From Clytia hemisphaerica (Eukaryota > Cnidaria > Hydrozoa > Leptothecata > Clytiidae): a stretch of DNA of 64,000 nt. This document shows, piece after piece, positions 31,919 to 44,846 of this stretch. Both the position numbers and the translations under genes were made by a program. Each line of letters begins with the position of its first letter. The first letter of the stretch is position 1. Below the pieces are notes generated by a model. It saw nothing but the letters and a program-made list of their open reading frames with translations, did no database searches and was not told where the DNA came from. The stretch is from positions 666,741 to 730,740 of the forward strand of contig CACVBU010000970.1 of assembly GCA_902728285.1 (NCBI GenBank). Direction: 5' to 3'.

Positions 31919-32094
31919 CAATTCGAAGAAGAGAATTGGAAGAGAGGAAAAACTAAAGATAAAGTATTTGGGATTCAAAATAATAGATGGACTGACAGAA
32001 GAGATGAATTCCCCCACAAAAGAAAAAAAACAAAAAGAATACTATAACAGTAAAACATAATAATAACTTTAAATTACGCATGCTCCAAAATTAA

Positions 32095-35000
32095 TTATCG
32101 TTTTTTCATGGTCGGAGAATGTGGACTCTGGATCGGTTTCAATGCACCTCTAAAACCGAAAAAAACAAGTGATACTTTTATGGACCTACCTGGTTATGCA
32201 TTTAACACATATATAATTGATATCTACATAAGCGTGACCATTAAACAATCAATCAAAACACAAATAGTGACGATCTATTAAAATTAGTCGTTTGTTTCTT
32301 ATAAAAAAACACGTTTAGAAACCAAAATTTCATGCTCTTGAAATATTCTTTCATATTCAAGGCTTCGAGAGCAAAAAAACATCTCTTTTTAGCTGAAATT
32401 TGCCCCAAATTTTTTTTCCCAAGAATCGAGCTCCGTCACATTCGAGGGTTTATAGCTATGCATCTTTGTGCAAAAAATCATAAAGAATAAAAGAGCCAAT
32501 CTCGAGAAAAGCTAATACCTAAGTAATTAATAGTGTGCTTATAAAAAAATATCGAATTTGGCCAGCTTTTCTATAAAAACATGTCTAAACACATATATTC
32601 TTTAAAAGTAAGCCCTCGTGAGCAAAAAAAACATCTATCTCATAAAAAAAATTGAGTTATTTGACTAAGAACATTGATGTATGCTTATTAATAGTGATTC
32701 TTATAGATAAACATGCGTTTTTTGAGCCAACTACAATTTTTTTGCAAAAATCTGCTTGAACCGTATTTTACCTATGATAGTACCTTTACTTTCCTGCAAA
32801 AAATCAGTAAAAATTAATGATCCAATTTTTCACAAAGTCCAAAAAACCCATTTTTTAGCCGTTTTTTGGCCCAAATTTGCCCAAAATCTTTTTTGAAAAT
32901 CGGACTCCGTCACATTCGAGGGTTTATAGTTATGCATCTTTGTTCAAAAAATCGTAAAGAATGAAAGAGCCAATCTCGAGAAAAGCTAATACCTAAGTAA
33001 TTGATAATGTGCTTGTAAAAAAATATCGAATTTGGCCAGTTATTTTATAAAAACACGCCAAGCAACCAAAATTTCATGTCGAAACACATATTCTTTAAAA
33101 GCAAGCCCTCCTGAGCAAAATCTCATAAAAAAATTGAGTAATTTGACTAAGAACATTGATGTATGCTTATGAATAGTGATTCTTATAGATAAACATGCGT
33201 TTTTTGAGCCAACAAAATTTTTTTGCAAAAATTCGCTTAAGCCATCTTTTACCTACGATGGTACCCTACTTTCATGCAAAAAAACAGAAAAAATTAATGA
33301 CCTAATTTTTCACAAAGTCCAAAAAACCCGTTTTTTAGCCGTTTTTTGGCCCAAATTTGCCCAAAAAACTTTTTTTTTGAAAATCGGGCTCCGTCACATT
33401 CGAGGGTTTATAGTTATGCGTCTTTGTGCAAAAAATCAGAAAAAACTAACGAGCCAATCATGAGGAAAGCTAATAACAAACGAACGAACGAACGAACAGA
33501 CGAACGGACAAAGGTTAATTTATAGGACCTCCACCGGGGTAGGTCCAAAAAGAGTTATAATCAGGAATGATGAGGAATATCGTGCGGAAGATCATAGCAA
33601 AGGTTATGACTATGTTCAGACGTTATGGTTTCACTTCGTCTCGAGACCAAACGGTTCCGAAATACCGTGTTTGGTTGAGATTTTACTGATTTTCAGAATT
33701 TTCCTAACATTTTGCTTCGAATTATAAGCATCCTTCAAGCATTTTCAGCCTTGTAAATTTCTCTATCTAGAAACATACCGTCCAGTAGATTTTGGTCTTT
33801 GAGATGCGGTCTTCTTGCTGACTCCTTGTTTAACAGGCGTTTTTGGTGGTGGTGCTGTCTTTGGTCTGTTGTTGTTGATATTGTGTCTTTTAAGTAACGA
33901 GAAAAGTTGTAGTCAAGGAAGAAACGATGGTTTAAGTGATATTTTTGACTCGATTACTTGATATTTATTTGACTCGATTACTCTTGATATTTATAGCTTC
34001 AGAAGAGACTCCATTCAAAAAGAATGTCAGTATAAAATTTGTATTGCCTAGCGATTTTTCATCACCCTTTAACAAAATATGTTTTACCAGATAAGTAAGG
34101 TGTGAAGAACAAAAATTCTCAACCCTCCCTTTCATTACATTTTCTGAACATCTTTATACAACCTACTCTCGGGTACCTAATATCCGTCCCCCGGTAATTA
34201 ATTTTTCGAAAATTTTCCACCCAGGACATTCTTATTCCAACCTTCCCCCCGCTTATTAATTTTTGGGAAAATGTTTTTGAAAGTTCCCTCTTTTGTCCTA
34301 ATTCTGCTGTATTAGCCTCCTTAAAGTTTTCCACCCAGGACATTTTTATTCCACCCCCTGCCCCACTTATTAAGTTTTGAGATTTTCTCCACCCCCCCCC
34401 CACCGCTTATTCCAATACCCCGGCTAATAGGTATTCGAGAGTAGGCTGCTGAAATCCACTAACTGGTTCGTGGACACCCTATCTAATATGATTTTCGACA
34501 CGATAGAAAATCTATCGAACCGATTTTTCTAGCGGATAGGTGTTGAGACGATACGATGTCCTAAGTGTGCTACGTTGCGTTCCGTCGCATTCTGGACCGG
34601 TGCATCTTTTGAGTGACCCTATCCGATATTATTTTCGAGACGATAATAATTTTTTGAGATATTAATACTACTCTTTTTTATCGTTACATCAAATGTGAAC
34701 GAACACAGTAAACAAAGAGAGTTCTTTGTAGCGTTTCATGCCGAAGTGTTCACATTATATCGGATGGGCTATCGAATCTTTTCGAAAAGCTATCGAGTAT
34801 AGTGTGAACATGGTCTAAGTATGCTACGTCGCGTTCCGTCACATTCTGGACCGTTGCATCTTTTGAGTGTGAACGCCCTATATAAATGACAGATTATGAT
34901 AACTTTTGGAATGCCTTTGGAAATTCATTTCAATTACAGGTGGAAAGGGAGTACTGTTTTTTAGGAAAATTTGTCTTAGGTGCCCTCACTCCCTTTTTAG

Positions 35001-38000
35001 TAGCAAGAACTAACTTTTTTCGAGGAAACCCCTATTTAAAAGCCCCTCGCCAAGAAAAATATGGTTAATGACCCTGAAAAAAATAGTAGAATACTTTGCT
35101 TGACCCTGTAAGTTTCACGGCCCTTTTTTTCTAAGTTTTTAAAGAAAATCACTAGTTCAAACTTTAAAAGCTGCGATATCTCTGGTTCTAGAAGGAGTTA
35201 GAAGCTCGTTCATAGCTCGCTGGATAGCTTAGAGTTTCCTCTTTCTTTTGGGCACCTGCCTGAATGACGGAAAGGCGCCCAGTGGTAAAACTTTAAACTA
35301 CTTCACTGGAAGACAGAATCGAGTAATGCAGGGCGAAATTTGGAGGTTCTTGGATCACTCATTGATCAAGAATGATGGTCGAAAAACGGTCAAAATCTCA
35401 AAAAAGTGGATTTTTGTCACATTTTTGCATTTTTTTACTTTTTGGCTTAAAATATCGCTGGAAAAAACTCACTTTTAATTTTTGTTTTTGCTTGACCATG
35501 AAGCTCAATCCAATTCCTACGAGTTAGACCAAAAATGACGATTTCTTACTCAAACAGGGCATTACTGAAGGGCTTCGTCCTCCTATATAGCCCACCCGAC
35601 ATTGACACTTAAAGGATTAGCTTATAGAAAAAGATACAAATTCTCTTGACGTCTTTTCATAGTTTTGAGAGAGGCTGCAGATAATTTCTTGGTTGCTGGA
35701 GCTGTCTTTGGTCTTTTGTCAACCTGAAAATAAGATGATTGAAGTTTTAGGACGCGAATGATAAGATGGGAAGGATGATAAGTGCAAAACTTATCACAGG
35801 TCTTAAAACAATTGCTCATTGTCGACCGAAAAATCATAATTCTCAAGCTAAAGCAACCAGATCGAAAAATGTTGTCAGACCCACTTGAAATCGTTATCTC
35901 GAGCCTTGTGAGTTGGAAGCAGTTTGTGATCAAGTCGGGAACCACTGGTTTCAGGCGCTGTCATCGATCACTCGACCGTCGCTCCCTCAAAATTTGTTAT
36001 TCAATACAGCAATACACAGACAAGTGTACACAAAGAGATGAAAGATATGAACATTCGAACAAAGACAAACATACCATCATAGAAGGTCGTGAATTTCGAG
36101 GTTGTTGAATCTTATCTTGCTTTTGTTTTCGATCCTTTTTGATAATGGTCCATTGATCAGAGGGTGACATTGTGAGAATGTCATTCAGCTTCCCTTGTTT
36201 AGTTGAAACCTAAAATTATATACGAGAGTCTTTAGTCTTTAAATGGTGTTCAACTACAATATTCATGATATGCACCACTGGAGAGTCTGAGAACTTTTGA
36301 AATTTTCCACCCAAAACGTCACTTAAACAATAGAAGAAGTTTGTTTATTTACTAGAAACCGTACACTTTTTCTTGACCAACAGCACTGGTTACGTGTATT
36401 TGATGCAACCATCAGTTTAGGAAGTTAGGAGTTTGGATGGTTTTATGTTTGAGAACGTACGCATGGTTAATATCTAAGCTAGGTTGATTCAGTCACTAGG
36501 ATAAATCTGATGGGACAAAGTTAAAATCCGTAAATATAAGAAATCTTTAAAGCACTGAAAACGCTATATTGGTATTAGCCGTGTGTTCTAGCCGTGTGTT
36601 CTAGCCTTGTGAATTGGGCTTAGTTTTAACTAGGCTAGGGCTAACAGTCTAACAGGGCTAAAAGGTTTTGAGTAAAATAAACATTTTTTTCCAACATCAA
36701 GGGCAATAATTGGAGGAAGAATAGAAAAATTAAAGTTTGAAATTATCAATCTGTTTTACTAATTTCTCAGAAAACGTCGATTTGAAGAAGTTGTTATCTC
36801 TTCCATCTTTTTATGGTATGATGAACTAAACTGGACAATAAAACATCCGAGATAAAATTATAGCAAATCAAAATAATGTTGGATTAGAAGACATCATTTA
36901 ACATCATCTCCGACCATACGCTTGAACAGCATTTTTCTAACAAAAGAAAGAGCAATTTTCTCCACCTTCGACGCTGCGCGATCTCACATTTAGAGAAATT
37001 CTTTTGTTTACTCTGCTTTGTCAGCATAGAGGCGCGCCTCTTTTTTATATCATAACAAAGAAAATTGAATTATAAGAGTAACAAACCTCGTCAAGCAGTC
37101 GAGTACGAAGCTGTCGATCGGCTAAATTGAATTTACCACGATTTTCTTTATCGATGTCACTCAAAAATGAACGTGTATCCTACACAAAGAAATATCAAGA
37201 GTACATTCTATTATTTATAAGAAACAAGTAGATTTTTGATTAAGTTCAGTTGTTCTTTCTTTTTCAGCATTTTGAGACTCAAATTGTTATCCTGTTCTTA
37301 ATTATAGGGTGAAATTAAGGCTTTTTACCAAATTTTTACTACTTTGAACCCTAAATTGCTTGGAATTTAGTAATTCCAGGGTCAGCATTGTTCTTAAAAT
37401 TGCTCTTATTTTTTGGCGATTTTGAGCCTCAATGCTATTATAAAATTGTTCTTACAAAAGAAAATTAGTGCTATTATTTAAAGTAGTAAGCAAGGTGAAG
37501 TAAACCGATTAAAAAGGGATGTAGGTGAAATTTAAGATATGAACTATTCTATTAAATAACACCCGAAAATGCCAGGCAATTCATGGCTGTTGTGTCTAAG
37601 GTGGTGAACCGATTTTTTTTTATAACCGGTTTCTAAATAGGGTTGGACGCAGTGGCGTTGTGGGAAAATTTTCCTGGAGGAGCCAAAGTCAATTTTTTTT
37701 AAATGGCGCCCCCCCAAATTTTCCAAAGTGGCGTTCATAGTAGTAAAAATTGGGTAAAAAGCTTGAAATACCTTAATTTCACACTACAATTAAGAACAGA
37801 ATAACAATTTGAGGCTCAAAATGCTGAAAAAGAAAGTTAAATTTTCATTTAATGATGCTATATTGTACACAAACTTGTAAATTAGCTAGATTGCAAAGAA
37901 GTTTATTGCGAGCGAAAAAAATTGCAAGTATTTTAAAATTATGGTCCTGGGGCACAATTTAAGGCGCATAAAATATGATTTTTAAGATTGGGGCGTTTAA

Positions 38001-41000
38001 AAAATCTCTTTTGGCGCACCTTGCTCTTCGGCACTCCTTCAAAAAAGCTCCGCTGGGGGGTGGGGGGGCGTGTCACCCGGTCCCCTGCCACAACGCTATT
38101 GGTTGGACGTCCCCTTTTTCCTCAAAAACGTTAGTACCAGGTATTATATTAAAAAGAGAGTGGTGGTAGTAAGACAAATTTTCGCCAAAACCAGGGTCGA
38201 TATCATGCCGCAGTACCCCCGGCCATTCCGGGTATTAATGTACTAAAGATTATGTCATGGACATATCGTTGTAAAAGTGGTGTCTAAACAAATCCAAAAT
38301 CTTGCACCAAAGATACTCAAAGACCAATCTTACCTAACAGGGGACCGAAACAAAAGCCCGGGAATGCAACAGCCCTTCCAAAATGTCAATAAAATGCTGT
38401 ATGGCCGTTAAAACACGTCTTGTAGTAATAGCAATATTTCAATAACAAAAAGGTAAGCCCGGGCGAACCTCCAAACTGTGCCTGGTAAAAACAAAGTAAG
38501 GGCCAAAAACATTGCTAATTCCATTGACTTCCAAGCCTAAGCGCTAGACTCGAGACTCCAGGATGGGAAATGAAGCCACTTATTTCCCATCCGGAACGCC
38601 CGTGCTTGGTTTTTACACAAACGCCGGATTGAAAGTTATCGCTAGATTTCAAAAAATGTAGTCTTCAAAAACGAAGGAGCCACTAGATACAATTCGTCGT
38701 CATGATTGCGGCGCGTTCTACATGTGTTCTGGATGGGAAATAAGTGGCTTCACTTTTTCTTGCCTGCGAAAGGTTAGAGGTTCTACTCCAGCCCTTCGGG
38801 CTTCAAACCCAATGGCTAATTCTTACCTTAATTGTCTTGATGATTTCATTGACTTTTCTTGTTTTCAACAAGCGACGTACCATGAAACCTTTGTATAAAG
38901 CGAACAGTGGCGAACATCTTTGTTGGTGGAAAGACCGATTTTGGTCCTGCTGAAAACAAAAGGTTTTGAGATATCTGTACAGTTAAAATAATGTCTAATT
39001 TTCAGCTAAATGTTAATTCAGGGTTGTTAGGTTTCGTCAAGTTACGTAATTTCCACCATTATGGAAGCGATAGATTGAGTAGAAGGGATCAATACAGCTT
39101 AGAGAACTTATCCGAGTTTTTTTGAAGATCGCATTGGCGAAAGTTAAGGTTTTAGGAAAAGTTTGATTATACCTCATTACAGATATCCATTCTTGGAATT
39201 TCATCCCCATAAATTAATGAAAGATGATGGAAATTTTGTCTAGGGCTGCTGAATCGCTGAGCCTCATGCGGCGTCGATGTTTTCTCTATTGAGTCTTGAC
39301 TGTCGTGTATGTTCGGAGTGGAAACTGTCATAATTGTTTTGTTGGTAACACGTGGAGAATCTTGATTCAGAGCTGGGGTAGATATGGATTTATTGGTTAA
39401 CTTGGATGGGATGTGGAGAGTCGATTTCGATAAAGGTATACCAGCGTTTTGATTGGAGTTATGGGAAAGGTTATGGTTTCTTTGTTGGAATTGGCGTTGA
39501 TCTATTGTAGTGTAAGGGTGTTGGTTCTGTGGTTTCGGGAAAGGAGTATCAATATGGTTCTGGTTGACAACACACGGTGATTGAACAGCTGGTGACAAAT
39601 CTTCAGTGAATTTGTTGACGTATCCTGGATATGGTGTGTTTTCTTGGTTATTGTTTATCAGTTTCCTGGTTGATTCTGTTGGCTGTTGAAATTCTCTTTG
39701 CTCAGTACAAGGAGTGGTTAGTTGGCTGGTGAAAACATTACCTGGAGTATTGAAATCACCTTCAATGTTTGTTGTTGGGTACGGCGATAAATCTGTTGAA
39801 TATGTTATTAATTTTGTAGCTTGTTTCTTCTTATTAGATTCGGGTGTTGTAAAGAATTTCGTGGCTCTACTTTTTCTTCGCAGTTTGGCATCAACTGATT
39901 GATAATGTCTGAGTAAGAGTTCGCTTCCAAAACCAACCATGTTTGCGATAGAATCTCTTGAAAATTTTTCTGGGTTGTTCAACTCAGAATTTGGTTTAGA
40001 TTGTTCTTGGTGATTCTGTGAAGCATTGCTGTTAGGAGAGCTGTTTGCGTTTCTATTATTCATATTATCGGTGAGACTTTGATTTTGCAAAGCATTATTT
40101 TGAGATGAAAAATAACTATTGGTTGCACTGGTAGGACTTGGACCATTCTGAAGCACATTACTTGGTGGATCTTGGTAAATCATTTCTGGTTCTGAATTTT
40201 GTTGGTTAGGTGATTGTTGAGAGTGGGTCAAAGAGTCTTGAATATCATATTGGGGTGGATATTGGTTTTGTGCACTTTCAATACCTTTGATACATTCGGA
40301 TGGTGAATGACTTTTTGTGATGACAGGATTTTCATCACTTTCGCTTGTAATTGTAAAATGTACTTTCTGTTGTTGCTCAGACTGTGAGTGATTACTACTA
40401 TAAGATTTGGGTAGGGACGAATCAGAGGTGTTAGGTGAAGAACGAGTAATACTTCCACTATGATATCTGCTTGATTCTGAATCTTGGAATAACACAGGAG
40501 AGTCGAGTTGTTGATGACTTTGGTTTTGAAAACTCTTCAAAGGTGTATTTTTCTCTACACTCATTACAAGCATATCATGACTATTCTCTATAATGGATTT
40601 CTGTCTACGTATGTTTTCAAGTCTCATTTGATCGTATTTTGCAGCTAATTTGATTTTCTCGATTTCGTACCACGATTCAAGTTCGTCTTGTTCATCTTTG
40701 AGGTCCATCAGCTCATCCATTTGTTGGACAATATTGTTTTCAGAGATGCTTGGATGCAATTCTGGTGTTTTGTTTTGTTCTACAGGCTCTTGGTAATGGC
40801 GGGAAATGTTATCTTGAAGGTGGGGAGTGTTTACTTGATTGTTGGTAGCCCTTTCTTGGTGGTAAGAAGCATTTCCTTGAAGCTGGGTAGCCCTTTCTTG
40901 GGGATGGGGAGTGTTTTCTGGAGTGACTGTGTTGGACGAAGCTGATGATAAACTTTGTTGGTTCTTTTTTGGTCGGCTCTGAAAGAAGCATTGAAATCAA

Positions 41001-41965
41001 CCTTAAGTCGGCTCTGAAAGCAAAATAAGTGTGAAAACAACAAATATTTTTTTTGCAGTGGTGAAATATTTTCTGTCTTCCAGGAATTTGCCTAATTAGC
41101 AATACTAGTATGTGGTACAATCAAATCAAAGTCATAATATTTGAGAAAAAAGGGAAATTCCCACAAAATCTTACAACCACAAACGATTTGGAAGCGCTCT
41201 AAATTCTAGGTTGGAAGGGTAGAGTTTTAACTCTGAGTCCAAAAGTCCAAGAATGGCCCAATAGGGCTCAAAATATTTTGATGAGTTAGGCAAATTGTTC
41301 TACAACCTGGGTCATTAAACGAATGGTCAAATTTAACTCGAATAACCTGAATCTTCTGTTGAACAAATAGACAAGCTTGCATCATCTCTTCTCTCTTCCT
41401 CTTTCGTCTTTCTTCGATTTTCTGTTCTATTTTACATGCTTTCATTTTCAATGACATCAGATTTTTGCGGTCCTCCACATCGAGTTTGATCTGAAGTAGT
41501 AATAAGAAATTTGAAAATCAACCCACAAAAAAACACAAAGCCCGATTGTAGAAGAAGTGAAAAACTCATCCCCAATCTCAAAAAATCAAAATTTTAAACT
41601 AGAACAATCATGGATGAGTTAAAAAGGGGTGTATTTAATTCAACCATTCTTTAATAAGGCAACCATTCCTTAAAAGGCAACCCATTTTTAAGGTGAACCG
41701 TTTTTTAAGGCAAACTATTTTTCAAGGCGAACCATTTCTTAAGGCGAACCATTTTTTAAGGCAACTCATTTTTTAAGGCAAACTATATTTTAAGGCGAAC
41801 CATTTTGTAGGTCTCCAGGCTGTCAAGGGACTACACACACACAGTTACAGTTTTAGCTCAACTGAAGTTGATAATACATACCGGTACATCCTTCATAAGA
41901 GGTGTCTTGCAAGTATACCATGAATTTGGTTTGTTATTGTTCAACAACTTCTGCAACGGGTCCAT
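32095..41965 (-). CDS. Uncharacterised eight-exon gene, Gln/Asn/Ser-rich protein with coiled coils
   Basis: Proposed coding exons: 41965-41882, 41490-41347, 40978-39173, 37179-37087, 36209-36075, 35723-35638, 33886-33779, 32149-32095. All junctions keep phase, giving about 836 aa. The start MDPLQKLLNNN leads into a charged helix (KMKACKIEQKIEERRKRKRE). The large exon is low-complexity, then coiled-coil-like (QMDELMDLKDEQDELESWYE), with a conserved-looking block GFGSELLLRHYQSVDAKLRR. Later exons read DTRSFLSDIDKENRGKFNLA and SPSDQWTIIKKDRKQ. Two exons share a basic RPKTAP motif. The end is SPHSPTMKKR. Exon 6 can instead read through to a stop at 35622, and the exon 6 donor (GTATCT) and exon 7 acceptor are the weakest. 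I do not recognise the family; centrosomal scaffold-like composition is only an impression. Confidence 0.75.
32290..33470. repeat. Tandem repeat of about 480 bp, 2.5 copies, in the last intron of the uncharacterised gene
   Basis: CTCCGTCACATTCGAGGGTT recurs at 32431, 32905 and 33389 (periods 474 and 484). The units also share AGTAATTGATAATGTGCTT-like and TTTTTTAGCCGTTTTTTGGC blocks. The first copy is partial. The array ends at an (ACGA)n microsatellite (33478-33511). Confidence 0.85.
34162..34445. mobile_element. MITE with CCTACTCTCGGGTACCTAAT ends
   Basis: CCTACTCTCGGGTACCTAAT at the left is mirrored by ATAGGTATTCGAGAGTAGG at the right. The core repeats units of TTAATTTTTCGAAAATTTTC or a variant joined to CCACCCAGGACATT and C runs. 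Same superfamily as 10442-11040. Intronic in the uncharacterised gene. Confidence 0.72.
34565..34876 (+). repeat. Pair of diverged direct repeats of about 55 bp
   Basis: AAGTGTGCTACGTTGCGTTC (34565) and AAGTATGCTACGTCGCGTTC (34817) both continue to a CATCTTTTGAGTG block. Between them are several ATCGA/TATCGGAT motifs. Probably an element fragment; no coding content. Confidence 0.6.
37254..37845. mobile_element. Inverted-repeat element of about 590 bp in intron 3 of the uncharacterised gene
   Basis: TTTCTTTTTCAGCATTTTGA at the left is mirrored by TCAAAATGCTGAAAAAGAAA at the right. Homology of the arms extends about 60-90 bp (TTCTTAATTATAGGGTGAAA against its mirror). The core is non-coding. 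Confidence 0.75.
38550..38815. repeat. Repeat with GGATGGGAAAT hairpin ends
   Basis: GGATGGGAAATGAAGCCACT runs straight into its own partial complement ATTTCCCATCC (38561-38592). A second GGATGGGAAATAAGTGGCTT occurs at about 38731. A related stretch, TTCATTTCCCATCC followed by CCAGCCCTTC, is at 21485-21520. Non-coding repeat family. Confidence 0.55.
41640..41815 (+). repeat. Short tandem array of TTTTTAAGGCGAACCA units
   Basis: About eight imperfect units of 19-22 bp (TTAAGGCGAACCATTTT, TTAAGGCAACTCATTTT and similar). It is followed by the CTCCAGGCTGTC ... ACACACAC ... CAACTGAAGTTGA end also seen after the minisatellite near 18400-18495. Lies in intron 1 of the uncharacterised gene. Confidence 0.75.
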
Positions 41966-42840
41966 TTTTCACTTTACTTTCTCATTACTTTTTATCATTC
42001 TAGAAAAAATATAAATATTATCATGAAGAAGGGTCTAGTTTTCTGATCAATTAGTCTGTACAGACCTATTCAAAATTCATTGCCGTAGAGGGTCTGTTGT
42101 CATTTGTCAAGTGTCTTTTCTGATTTGAGAATTTTCAAACCGACCACTGCGATGGAGTGTGAGTGAGGGACGGGAGACGACGACAGAAGTGTTGTCATTT
42201 ATAAATCATACTTTATCGCAGAGGTTACACTCTGGTACAGAGTACTGATGAATATGTCATTCTGTAATTATTAAAAAATTGTATACGTCAAAATTATTTT
42301 ATGTGTATGTCTCGGATAAGAGAGGCAGTGAGAAACATTATAATATGTATTTCAAAAATCTCATTGTACAATAAATTACATATAATAAGCAAATTTATAA
42401 AATCAAAATATCCATCATTTAAACAGTATTAATTTTTATTTGTTGACAGCCCCTTATGAATCAATCACCATAAATAAAAACCATCTATCTATTTCATTCA
42501 TTATACATTCATTTACACTTGGCAAAGAATTTCTGCAAGCTTTTGCAATGAAGTTGAATGGGTTGTTTTGCAAGCAGTTGCAAGGATTTTCCTGTTTTTG
42601 GTGATCATTATGTTCCTGTTAATAGCTTTGAATAAAGTAGTCTGTTTGTGAAATACTTCAGATCGAAGGAAACAGCTGCCAAATGATTCTTGCTTGAATG
42701 ATCCTCTTCAAAGCTGATAAGAGTCCTAAGAGCTGGCCAGAATCATACAATGTACGAATGTACAAGCTGAAGTGTTGAAATCATCACCGCCAAATACTTG
42801 GCTCACATCACAATGATGGAACTTATAGAAGCTCTAGGAA

Positions 42841-43727
42841 CTATGAATATCCAGAATCTTTATTCCCGACAGCTTTCTTCATTTGGTTAATTTCTTGTTC
42901 CATGCATTGAATATCTGATTGTGATACTGCAAGCTATAAAGAAATGTGTAATATAGATTTAAAACATTGTGACAGTGTTTTTATATCAAAAACTTTAAAC
43001 TTTAAGGAAATGACCTCTTTTAAAGAATGAAAACATAACTCACAACAGGTTTCAAGCTTTTTAAAATATGTAAATCCAAAAATATAATATTATAAATCAG
43101 ATTGATCTTATCAGATTTATCTTAAATGATTGATTGATGAATTTGAAGTACTTTAAAAACTATACAGCAATAGGTAGTTGATATTTCATTACAAACCATA
43201 TCTAGAAGTAATTCAATTTTGTATTTCAACATATTATTTTCTTCTTCAAGTGTTAATATTTTCTCTTTAGCTGCATGCGATAAGTCATTGTCTCTCATAG
43301 ATGATTGGCTACCTTGCTCTGCAGTTTAAAATAAAAGAGGAAAAAAAGCATTGATAATACAATTGATGGTTTATAATTAAAATAGTCAGGCAAGTTTCAA
43401 CTGTAGTTTATTTGTGTCATTGTGTATTATTAATCATAATTTAGAATAAGATTTTTAGAAATTCCAATCGGGTCTGGTCTTACATTTGAAAGCTTCAAAA
43501 TACAAGTTTTAACAAAAAGTTATACCATCTGTAGCAATCCATACACCATTTTGAAAAATCATTTTTTGCCCACCAAGTGAGAGTTTCAATGGTGTCTGTG
43601 AAAAATCTAGGTTTGGATCCAAAGCGCTTTTATCACTCAGCTGACTGGGATCAGTAGAGCCAGCATCTGCTTTCCGTTTAGGAACTTTTCTAGAAGCTTT
43701 AAAACTTGCTTTACCAAACAAAGGCAT
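42841..43727 (-). CDS. CBY1: Chibby homologue (basal body protein and beta-catenin antagonist)
   Basis: Three exons, 43727-43526, 43318-43197 and 42933-42841, join in phase with GT-AG borders to give 138 aa (human CBY1 has 126). The start MPLFGKASFKASRKVPKRKA matches the Chibby N-terminus. The family signature follows as LSLGGQKMIFQNGVWIATDG. Exon 2 begins the C-terminal coiled coil (ILTLEEENNMLKYKIELLLD) and exon 3 continues it (SQSDIQCMEQEINQMKKA), ending at a TAG. Chibby binds beta-catenin in the nucleus and, through its coiled coil, acts at the distal mother centriole in basal-body docking. These roles are known for the family, not shown here. The uncharacterised gene begins about 0.9 kb downstream on the same strand. 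The MITE split by the LTR element begins 200 bp upstream, so promoter space is limited. Confidence 0.95.
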
Positions 43728-43987
43728 TTTTTAAGTTGATTAATACTAATTTTTTGATTTATGCTAAAAGTAATCAAATGATATAAATTGTACGTTAATG
43801 CATGTGAGACTTTTTAAATTCCCACCAATAAGATGGCTGAATTTGAAAACCCTACTCTACTGAAGCCAGTAGCTGTTCATTGTCTTGCAAGATAGGTGGC
43901 TATAAAAATGACATCCTTTAATTTTTAGTTGGTCTAATTTTGACATCCCTTTTCTAATTTTGATACCCTTCTCTGGAGGAATAATAA

Positions 43988-44846
43988 TGTTGAATCACGA
44001 GCGAAGCCAGAACCCCCCCCCTTCTCAGGTTGTGAAATGTTAACAACTTTGGTTACGTGAGCTATTATGTAACAACAGGAAACCCATGTCCCATTTTTAC
44101 GAGTCTCATCAGTGTACACCGTTTCTACTATTTGAAAGCAAATATCTACTAATCTAAATAGAAGTAAGGCAAATTTAACGATATTTCTTTTATTTACCCT
44201 CTTATCAGAACCTTTTAATCACCTTAAAATGACCTTCCTCTATGTTTTCCTGTTCAGCCTTCCTTATGACAATTTTTATGATTTTGTTATTTTGAAATAT
44301 GAAAGTTAACCCCATTAACCCCCACTAGGATTATATAATCAAGTAATTAAGTTTTATTTTTAGGAGTAGGGACCTAGTATATATAGAGGTCAATTTTTCT
44401 TTTATAAGGAGGTTAGTGAAGTCAAATATTAGAGCTTCAACGATTATTTTCATAATGTAAGTGTAACTTTTCTTTTGTAACTCTAGGAGCTGGTTATGTC
44501 AAAGATTATTTTTATAAGGAACTGACTTTGTCTAAGTTCATTCTGTACTCGTCTCCTCTTTTGTTTTGTTTACTCTATCTGTTCATGAAATTAAGTAAGT
44601 TCAGATGGAGGGCTCGGAAATCCCATTACACCAACTATTGAACCAAGTTTTGTTTTGAATGTAGATTCTTTGTGCTAGACTGTTTCGACACTATCAATGT
44701 TTTAAAATATCTTTTCCTTGAGTTTGAATTATTAAAATAATGTTTTCAAGATTATTTCGACCAATTTATCTAAAACCCCTTTTCGGATTTTCTCTGTTCT
44801 GATGCAAATTAGATTTTATGAAGGTAGGACAGGTAGGGCCTCGACA
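43988..44846 (+). repeat. 5' LTR (about 860 bp)
   Basis: TG...CA ends. It includes a TATATATAGAGG box (about 44377), CTCGTCTCCTCTTTTG and a long pyrimidine-rich 3' half. Confidence 0.88.

Noticed and set aside
39714..40945. Plus-strand open frames opposite the large exon of the uncharacterised gene
   Set aside because: Hydrophobic, Val/Phe/Leu-rich translations opposite a Gln/Asn/Ser-rich exon; the minus-strand exon has splice borders and continuity.
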